A DNA stretch of 8,495 nucleotides from Bacteroidales bacterium (lineage in GTDB: Bacteria > Bacteroidota > Bacteroidia > Bacteroidales > VadinHA17): assembly GCA_025455505.1 (NCBI GenBank), contig JALOMK010000105.1:1-8495 (forward strand), given 5' to 3'. This document shows, piece after piece, positions 1 to 5,049 of this stretch. Position numbers and translations under genes: made by a program. The notes beneath the pieces are model-generated. The model saw nothing but the letters and a program-made list of their open reading frames with translations. It was not told where the DNA came from and searched no databases. Position 1 is the first letter of the stretch. Every line of letters starts with the position of its first letter.

Positions 1-1109
1 ACCGGCGATACGTCGCCCGGACCGTGCCATGCGGTACGGATATTGAACCATTCACCGAGACGGGCAATCTTCATCGCTGGCGTTATGCCCCCTATCTGGG
101 AAACATGAACCCTTATGAAGTCGAACCACTGGTTCACCATCGGCATTTTGAACTCGTTGATGTTATTGAAGAGCTCTCCCATCGCAATGGGAACGGAAGT
201 CGTCATCCTGAGCTGCCTGAACCACTCCATGTTCTCGGGCGAAAACGGATCCTCTATGAAAAAAGGATTATACGCTTCCAGGTTCTTTATAAGATTGATT
301 GCATCCATCGGCTGAACCCTCTCATGGATGTCGTGCAGCAGCTCTACCTGGTCGCCGCATACCCTGCGCACTTCAGCAAACATTTTCGGCACGGAGTTCA
401 GGTAGGCCCTCTGGTCCATGAACTGGTCGGTTGTACCTCCGAACCCGGCTTCCCTGAAGTCAGGCTTGTTTCCCAGGGTACCAACGCCTCCATAGCCTCC
501 CAGCTGGATCCTGATGTGTTTGAAGCCCTGCTCCATGAACCGCTGAACCGAGGCGACAACCTCATCTATTGTCCTGCCGCTTGCATGTGTATAGCACGGA
601 ACTGCAAATCTCGACTTTCCTCCGAGAAGCTGGTACACCGGCATACCGGCTCTTTTGCCCTTAATGTCCCACAGCGCCTGGTCGAGGCCGCTCAGGGCAT
701 TGTTGAGAACCGGCCCGTTCCTCCAATAGGAACTTACATAGACGCTGTGCCATATATCCTCGATATTGTCAGCATCTTTTCCAGTACAGAGGTCGTTAAG
801 ATAGCTATTGACAGCAGTAATCACAACTTCGGCCCTCTGGGTGAAGGTTGCGCAACCGAGTCCGTAGAGACCTGGCTCGCTTGTCTCCACCTTGACAACA
901 ATGAGGTTTGAGCCGGCAGGCGCCGTTGCAATCGCCTTTACACTTTTTATCTTCAGCGGCGCCATGCCTGCAGCGTATGATGGTCTGACGTATGCTTCAG
1001 CCCTGGCCTCAGGCGAGCCGAAGAGACCAAGCATGCCGGCAGCTGAACCTGCGCCAAGCAGCTTAAGTGCATCCCTCCTGCTTGTAAGGGACGAATCTGA
1101 TTTTTTCAT
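1..1109 (-). CDS. Tat-exported ManD/RspA-like enolase-superfamily dehydratase (3' end off window)
   Basis: Mandelate racemase/muconate lactonizing enzyme branch of the enolase superfamily, nearest by eye to D-mannonate dehydratase/RspA; the family dehydrates sugar acids using Mg2+. Translating the minus strand from ATG 1109 gives 369 codons with no stop before the window edge, so roughly the last 40-60 residues of a normal protein are missing. The N-terminus is a Tat signal: SRRDALK at residues 10-16, then a hydrophobic stretch. The expected metal ligands are D260 (in LLHDIHER), E286 (FIEDP) and E312 (GELF), with H262 and H362 (WHGPGD); spacings of 26, 26 and 50 match those recalled for ManD. 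R200 (HIRIQ) fits the ManD catalytic arginine, while the partner tyrosine cannot be placed surely. The gene is divergent from the isomerase-like gene. Family placement is strong; substrate is unknown and a secreted member is unusual. Confidence 0.9.
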   Translation of the reverse strand, partial: MKKSDSSLTSRRDALKLLGAGSAAGMLGLFGSPEARAEAYVRPSYAAGMAPLKIKSVKAIATAPAGSNLIVVKVETSEPGLYGLGCATFTQRAEVVITAVNSYLNDLCTGKDADNIEDIWHSVYVSSYWRNGPVLNNALSGLDQALWDIKGKRAGMPVYQLLGGKSRFAVPCYTHASGRTIDEVVASVQRFMEQGFKHIRIQLGGYGGVGTLGNKPDFREAGFGGTTDQFMDQRAYLNSVPKMFAEVRRVCGDQVELLHDIHERVQPMDAINLIKNLEAYNPFFIEDPFSPENMEWFRQLRMTTSVPIAMGELFNNINEFKMPMVNQWFDFIRVHVSQIGGITPAMKIARLGEWFNIRTAWHGPGDVSP

Positions 1110-1112
1110 TTG
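1081..1112 (+). promoter_or_regulatory. Tentative Bacteroidota promoter for the isomerase-like gene
   Basis: CTTG at 1081-1084 and TTCATTTG at 1105-1112, 20 bp apart, each differ by one base from the Bacteroidota TTTG and TAnnTTTG elements. A transcript starting near 1119 would leave a leader of about 29 nt before ATG 1148. The site lies within the first codons of the divergent dehydratase gene. Two mismatches make this only a candidate. Confidence 0.3.
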
Positions 1113-1147
1113 ACGGGAACCATAACAAACAAACTCCTGACCAGATT

Positions 1148-2017
1148 ATGAAAAGAATTACAAGAAGAGATTTCCTGGGGAAGAGCGCCCTCGGGATAGG
1201 TTCCGCACTGCTTTCCCGGAATCTTATGGCCGGTACAGTTTCTGCCGGTGAAATGAAAAAGGTAAAAATGCCGCTAGGCTTCCAGGTATGGACTATCAGG
1301 GAGAAACTTGTTAAGGATTTCCCCGGCACTCTTAAGGAAATGTCTGGACTGGGCTATAAAACCGTCGAGATGTGCTCAGCCCCCGGGTACGCCATGGCCG
1401 GTTTCGCACCCCTGGCGAATATGAAGGCGGCCGAAATGAAGAAGATAGTCGAAGATGCGGGCCTGAAACTCGAAAGCACCCATTATGTAATGAATGAGCT
1501 GAGGAACAACCTCGACGAAAGGATAGCATTCGCTGCCGAAACCGGGCAGAAACAGATGATACTGTCGAGCTTCGGGCTGCCGGCAAAGGCAACTATGAGC
1601 GACTGGATGAAAGCCGCCGACGAACTGAACGCCATAGGCGCGAGGACAAAGGCTGCCGGAATACAGACAGGCTTTCACAACCATCACGGAGAGTTTGGCA
1701 AGATCGACGGCGTTCTGATATACGATGAGCTTCTTAAGCAGTTCGATCCTGAACTTGTGAAGATGCAGTTCCAGGTTGCCGTTGTCAGCATCGGCTACAA
1801 GGCAGCCGATTATTTCAATAAATACCCCGGAAGGTTCATATCCGCTCACCTTGCCGACTGGTCGGAAAGCGAAAAGAAATCGGTAGTCCTTGGAAAGGGA
1901 ATTGTCGACTGGAATGAGTTCTTCGCTGCTGTGAAGAAGGGAGGCGCGAAGAACATCTTCGTTGAAATGGATCCTGAGACTTTCGCGGGAAGCGCGGCAT
2001 TCATCAATTCTCTTTAA
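1148..2017 (+). CDS. Tat-exported sugar phosphate isomerase/epimerase-like TIM barrel
   Basis: Xylose-isomerase-like TIM-barrel protein (AP_endonuc_2 / sugar phosphate isomerase/epimerase family), 289 aa and apparently full length. Members isomerise or epimerise sugars, or act as lyases on keto-glycosides, usually with a divalent metal. A Tat signal starts it (TRRDFLGKS at residues 5-13, then a hydrophobic run to about A28), so a periplasmic location is inferred. Likely metal and substrate residues are E74 (TVEM), H112, H177/N178/H179 (FHNHHGEF), H234 (SAHLADW) and E273 (FVEMD); LGKGIVDW at 248-255 is the usual late loop. Where many relatives have an Asp (LDxxW), this one reads MQFQVA with Q209, possibly a subfamily trait. 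ATG 1148 is chosen because it directly precedes the Tat motif; no Shine-Dalgarno is seen. The oxidoreductase gene follows 73 bp downstream on the same strand, suggesting co-transcription and a shared pathway. Substrate unknown. Confidence 0.88.
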   Translation: MKRITRRDFLGKSALGIGSALLSRNLMAGTVSAGEMKKVKMPLGFQVWTIREKLVKDFPGTLKEMSGLGYKTVEMCSAPGYAMAGFAPLANMKAAEMKKIVEDAGLKLESTHYVMNELRNNLDERIAFAAETGQKQMILSSFGLPAKATMSDWMKAADELNAIGARTKAAGIQTGFHNHHGEFGKIDGVLIYDELLKQFDPELVKMQFQVAVVSIGYKAADYFNKYPGRFISAHLADWSESEKKSVVLGKGIVDWNEFFAAVKKGGAKNIFVEMDPETFAGSAAFINSL

Positions 2018-2022
2018 ACAGG

Positions 2023-2053
2023 GTCCCGCCTCTTTGCCTCAAGGCAGCGGGAC
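2023..2053 (+). other. Hairpin in the gap between isomerase-like and oxidoreductase genes
   Basis: GTCCCGC (2023-2029) pairs with GCGGGAC (2047-2053). Inside, TGCC (2035-2038) pairs with GGCA (2043-2046) around a TCAA loop, leaving a 5-nt left bulge. That is 11 paired bases without a following T tract, so it is not a typical intrinsic terminator. It starts 5 nt after the upstream stop codon and could stabilise or process the mRNA or weaken read-through. Confidence 0.6.
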
Positions 2054-2090
2054 GGAAACAGGACAAACAAATACACTAACCTTAATAAAA

Positions 2091-3608
2091 ATGGCAGGAT
2101 CAGACAAATTGAACAGGCGGCGCTTCCTCGGAACAGCTGCGGCAGCATCTGCTGCAATAACAATAATACCCAGGAAGGTACTGGGAGGAACAGGCTACAT
2201 AGCCCCAAGCGACAAGCTTAACGTAGGCTACATCGGCTGCGGAACTCAGGGAATGAGGGAAATGGTATCGCTTATTGCAAACCCCGCGCTCCAGATCGTG
2301 GCTGTTTGCGATCCCAACAAGTTCACAACCGACTACGTCGACTGGTCTCTCAACGGCGTGAGGAATGACATCCGCAGGGGACTTGGCGACAATAGCTGGG
2401 GTGAGACAATCAAGGGCATCCCGGGCGGACGCGACATAGGCCAGGAATTCGTTCAGAAATACTATGGAAAAAACCTTCCTTCAGGTACCTACAAGGGCTG
2501 CGCATCATACGAGGACTTCAGGGAACTGCTTGAAAAAGAAAAGGATATCGATGCAATAAAAATCATGACGCCCGACCATCTTCATGCAACTGTTGCAATT
2601 GCCTCGATGAAGAAGGGGAAGCATGTTGTTACTCATAAACCGATTGCAAACAGGATGTCGGAGGCGAAGCTCACGATAGAAACTGCCCGAAGCACCGGAA
2701 TGAAAACCCATCTTCTTGCATGGAGCCACAAGCCCGACAACCAGAAGATCAAAAAGATGATTGCCGACGGGCAGATAGGTACTCTAAAGGAGATTCACAA
2801 CTGGTCGAACAGGCCCGTATGGCCGCAGTGGCAGGCAAATCCAACCGAGAATGTTCCGGTGCCTAAGGATTTCAACTGGCAGCTATGGCTTGGTCCTGTA
2901 CCCGACAGGCCCTATCACCCCATATATACCCATGCCGTATTCCGCGGCTGGTACGATTTCGGAGCAGGCAGCATAGCCGACATGGGACATTACAGCCTCT
3001 TCCCGCTTTTCCTGGCACTTGGAATAAAAACTCCTGCTTCGAGCGCCGAGGCTTATGCAACAACCACCTGCACGGTTAAGGACAATGTTTCAATGGGCGT
3101 GAGGAACGACGTTGCATTCCCGCTTTCATGCATTGTAAGGTTTAAATTCGGCGCACAGGAAACACTACCTGCCTTCGAACTATTCTGGTATGATGGCGGT
3201 ATAAGGCCTGCAGTTCCCGATGAGCTTGCAGCAACCGGCAAAGGATTCGAAAGGGAAGGTATGATGCTTGTCGGTGACAAGGGCAGGATTATTGCAGGCT
3301 TCAGGGGAGAGAACCCTGTGCTCTATACCTGGCTGCCCGACAAGAAGGTTGTCACTCCCGAAAAAGGACCTGCTGAAGCTGGTCCTGATACAAATACGGC
3401 ATGGATAGAGGCTTTCAGGAATAATACCGAGGCGGCAGGCAGCTTCCTGTATGCAGGACCAGTAACCGAGACCATTCTCCTTGGCGCGGTGGCACTCAGG
3501 GCTGGCAGGAAGGTTGAATACGACAGCGCAGCAATGAAGATCACGAATTACGATGACGCCAACAAGTACCTTGTAAGGGAGTACAGGCCAGGATGGGAAC
3601 TGAACTAA
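2091..3608 (+). CDS. Tat-exported Gfo/Idh/MocA-family oxidoreductase
   Basis: NAD(P)-dependent sugar oxidoreductase of the glucose-fructose oxidoreductase/inositol dehydrogenase family, 505 aa. The Tat signal NRRRFLG is at residues 8-14, followed by an Ala-rich hydrophobic stretch. A Rossmann fold follows with GCGTQG at 49-54 and VAVCDP near 70-75; TPDHLH at 160-165 is the usual family loop. The substrate domain contains IADMGH (295-300). Two family signatures vary: the common EKP reads HKP (182-184), and the Asp often found four residues after the conserved His is F304. A segment at about 77-137 is longer than in small family members, as in many Bacteroidota secreted forms. The start at ATG 2091 is preferred because it puts the RR motif at residue 9; an upstream in-frame ATG at 1962 would overlap the preceding gene. 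Such enzymes can be exported with tightly bound cofactor, as Zymomonas GFOR is. Probably works with the preceding TIM-barrel protein; substrate unknown. Confidence 0.92.
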   Translation: MAGSDKLNRRRFLGTAAAASAAITIIPRKVLGGTGYIAPSDKLNVGYIGCGTQGMREMVSLIANPALQIVAVCDPNKFTTDYVDWSLNGVRNDIRRGLGDNSWGETIKGIPGGRDIGQEFVQKYYGKNLPSGTYKGCASYEDFRELLEKEKDIDAIKIMTPDHLHATVAIASMKKGKHVVTHKPIANRMSEAKLTIETARSTGMKTHLLAWSHKPDNQKIKKMIADGQIGTLKEIHNWSNRPVWPQWQANPTENVPVPKDFNWQLWLGPVPDRPYHPIYTHAVFRGWYDFGAGSIADMGHYSLFPLFLALGIKTPASSAEAYATTTCTVKDNVSMGVRNDVAFPLSCIVRFKFGAQETLPAFELFWYDGGIRPAVPDELAATGKGFEREGMMLVGDKGRIIAGFRGENPVLYTWLPDKKVVTPEKGPAEAGPDTNTAWIEAFRNNTEAAGSFLYAGPVTETILLGAVALRAGRKVEYDSAAMKITNYDDANKYLVREYRPGWELN

Positions 3609-3612
3609 AGGC

Positions 3613-3691
3613 AAAGGCGTAAAGGCGTAGGGGCGTAATGGCGAACGACATACGACAAACGGCGTAAAGGTATGCGGTATGAGGTATGCGG
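3613..3691. repeat. Degenerate 7-8-nt tandem repeats (GGCGTAAA / TATGCGG type)
   Basis: Just after the oxidoreductase stop, 8-nt units run AAAGGCGT (3613-3620), AAAGGCGT (3621-3628), AGGGGCGT (3629-3636) and AATGGCGA (3637-3644), then decay through CGACATA/CGACAAA. GGCGTAAA returns at 3661, followed by 7-nt units TATGCGG, TATGAGG, TATGCGG (3671-3691). No convincing coding frame is present. This looks like intergenic simple-sequence DNA that expands by slippage. Confidence 0.7.
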
Positions 3692-3700
3692 CAATGCATT

Positions 3701-3717
3701 CCCCTCCGCCGGAGGGG
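3701..3717. repeat. GC-rich palindrome in the intergenic spacer
   Basis: CCCCTCCG (3701-3708) and CGGAGGGG (3710-3717) are perfect inverted repeats around one base; in RNA the loop would open to at least three bases. No T tract follows, so it may block exonucleases or weakly terminate transcription from the oxidoreductase gene. It may also be a dispersed genomic repeat. Confidence 0.55.
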
Positions 3718-3796
3718 CCAGGGGGCGACGGGCATGGAGAGTGGAGCGTTGGTCAGGGGTGTATTTACAGGTTGTGAGAGAAAAAACAAAAGCCCT

Positions 3797-3827
3797 ATTG
3801 AATTATTATGATTTTTTTATAGATTTG
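3797..3827 (+). promoter_or_regulatory. Bacteroidota-type promoter for the lipoprotein gene
   Basis: ATTG at 3797-3800 (consensus TTTG) is followed, after 19 bp of AT-rich DNA, by TAGATTTG at 3820-3827, an exact match to TAnnTTTG. Initiation would fall a few bases downstream, giving an AT-rich leader of roughly 40 nt before ATG 3873. This is the best promoter visible in the window and supports assignment to Bacteroidota. Confidence 0.75.
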
Positions 3828-3872
3828 CGCTTCCTTAATGACTAGATTAATAATTAATTATAAACCAAAAGT

Positions 3873-4361
3873 ATGATCAGACGACTTTTATCAATCATGG
3901 TTATTGCTGCATTTGCAGCTTCATGCGGCAACTCAGGAAACAATGAGTCAACAGTAAAACCAGAAGCAAATGACGGGGCACAGGTTCAGTTTGCCGCCCT
4001 TACCGAGAACCCGGGCGAATATGTTGGAAAGACAATAGCCGTAGAGGGCAAGGTTGTTCATGTCTGCACCCACAGCGGCAAGAAGCTCTTTATTGTAGGC
4101 GAAAATCCCGATGTAAGGCTCTTCATCCAGGCAGGCGAAAACATGCCTAAGTTCCCCATGGACTTACTCGGAAGCACTGTTGTTGTTGAAGGTCTGGTTA
4201 CTAAGCCGGTTGCAACAGCGACGGGTGGTGGCGAGATGGCTCACGGCGAGGGTGAAAACAAAATGGCAGCCGACACCTGCGAGACATCTAAAGCTCTCGC
4301 TGCACAGACTTCGCTTGCTGATATCGTTATGGAATACAAAAGCCACATAGTAAAGCAGTAA
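3873..4361 (+). CDS. Small OB-fold-like lipoprotein with HxCxH motif
   Basis: A 162-aa predicted lipoprotein of unknown function. Residues 1-18 form a lipoprotein signal with a lipobox ending AASC (C18). A polar, low-complexity stretch (about 19-36) is followed by a compact beta-rich domain at about 37-113 with the rhythm of an OB fold: GKTIAVEGKVVHVC, KKLFIV, VRLFIQAG, GSTVVVEGLV. H63, C65 and H67 form HVCTH at the end of the second strand, a plausible metal or haem site. A Gly/Glu-rich linker with H124 and C136 precedes a short helical C-terminus. It resembles DUF4920-type and similar Bacteroidota OB-fold proteins by eye, but no specific family can be claimed. It has its own promoter and a strong terminator. 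The membrane protein that follows is probably functionally linked. Confidence 0.85.
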   Translation: MIRRLLSIMVIAAFAASCGNSGNNESTVKPEANDGAQVQFAALTENPGEYVGKTIAVEGKVVHVCTHSGKKLFIVGENPDVRLFIQAGENMPKFPMDLLGSTVVVEGLVTKPVATATGGGEMAHGEGENKMAADTCETSKALAAQTSLADIVMEYKSHIVKQ

Positions 4362-4380
4362 TAAGTTCCAATGAACCAGA

Positions 4381-4408
4381 AAGGTCAGTCCCGTGACTGG
4401 CCTTTTTT
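4381..4408 (+). terminator. Strong intrinsic terminator after the lipoprotein gene
   Basis: AAGGTCAGTC (4381-4390) pairs with GACTGGCCTT (4395-4404) around CCGT, making a 10-bp stem with one G-U pair. It merges into a T tract at 4403-4408. It lies 19 nt after the lipoprotein stop and ends only 12 nt before the next start codon, so it may also act as an attenuator for that gene. Confidence 0.88.
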
Positions 4409-4420
4409 AATTTCCTTACG

Positions 4421-4969
4421 ATGAACATCTCAAAACTGAATCGTGTTACTCACCGTGACATCGGCTACCTCATTGCCGGGCTTACAATTATATATGCCTT
4501 GTCGGGAATAGCCCTGAACCACAAGCACGACTGGAACCCGAATTACGTCTTCGAGAACAGGTCCTTCAAAACCAGCGTGCCTGTTTCGAGGGCAACCTTC
4601 ACGGATGAAACGGCAAAGTCAATACTCTCTGAAGTAGGGCTTGACAGGGAATTCAAAACTTCATACTTCCCGTCGGGAAACAAGGTCACGATCTTCATCA
4701 ACGGAGGATTTGTTCAGTTAAATGTAAGCACCGGAGAAGGTTCAGTGGAACGAATTTCAAAACGGCCACTATTCTACCAGATCAACTTCCTGCATTATAA
4801 CCCTGGTGTGTGGTGGAAGTATTTCAGCGATATCTATTGTGTAGCCCTCATACTTGTGACAATAACTGGACTTTTCCTTGTGAAAGGAAGGAATGGAATA
4901 ACAAAGAGAGGAGCAATACTAACCATAATCGGTATCATACTGCCCCTGATCTTCCTTTTCATTTATTGA
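4421..4969 (+). CDS. PepSY-associated TM helix protein (short form)
   Basis: A 182-aa inner-membrane protein of the PepSY-associated TM family. TM1 is at about residues 14-32, a PepSY-like extracytoplasmic alpha/beta domain at about 57-112, TM2 at about 137-154 and TM3 at about 164-182. Larger family members include haem-containing or iron-reductase-like membrane proteins. Histidines at the membrane edges are H11, H34 and H36 (NHKHDW after TM1) and H125 (FLHYNPGVWWKYFSDIY before TM2), fitting the family's conserved pattern and possibly haem ligation. ATG 4421 is the first Met and lies just after a terminator; no promoter or Shine-Dalgarno is seen in the 12-nt space, so expression probably depends on read-through from the lipoprotein gene. 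Role is inferred: electron transfer or metal/haem handling with that lipoprotein. Confidence 0.85.
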   Translation: MNISKLNRVTHRDIGYLIAGLTIIYALSGIALNHKHDWNPNYVFENRSFKTSVPVSRATFTDETAKSILSEVGLDREFKTSYFPSGNKVTIFINGGFVQLNVSTGEGSVERISKRPLFYQINFLHYNPGVWWKYFSDIYCVALILVTITGLFLVKGRNGITKRGAILTIIGIILPLIFLFIY

Positions 4970-4993
4970 AAGCTTCCGTACCCCTGGAAGCTT
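4970..4993. terminator. Hairpin between convergent genes, possible bidirectional terminator
   Basis: AAGCTTCC (4970-4977) and GGAAGCTT (4986-4993) form a perfect 8-bp stem around an 8-nt loop, starting immediately after the TGA of the PepSY-type gene. The 80-bp region separates genes transcribed toward each other, where a shared terminator is expected. Neither side has a strong T tract; on the plus strand a short TTTT comes only at about 5003-5006. Function is likely but unproven. Confidence 0.45.
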
Positions 4994-5049
4994 CAAGCAG
5001 CCGTTTTCCCGGAAGCCATTAATAAATTCTAGGCTGCCAGTCAGGCCTG

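Noticed and set aside
24..911. 295-aa plus-strand open frame opposite the dehydratase
   Set aside because: It is antisense to a clearly recognisable enolase-superfamily protein with active-site residues in place; its own translation has no domain-like features.
1376..1849. 157-aa minus-strand open frame inside the isomerase-like gene
   Set aside because: Opposite strand of a gene with conserved family motifs; no independent start context or recognisable domain.
1962..2090. 43-residue N-terminal extension of the oxidoreductase from ATG 1962
   Set aside because: It would overlap the isomerase-like gene by 56 bp, read through the hairpin, and bury the Tat motif about 50 residues in. ATG 2091 places it normally.
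3541..3789. 82-aa minus-strand open frame across the spacer downstream of the oxidoreductase
   Set aside because: Half overlaps the oxidoreductase end and the rest is translated simple repeat and palindrome, with no signal or domain.
4408..4415. TAATTTCC as a -7 element for the PepSY gene
   Set aside because: Two mismatches in the key TTTG half and overlap with the terminator T tract; no matching upstream TTTG was convincing.
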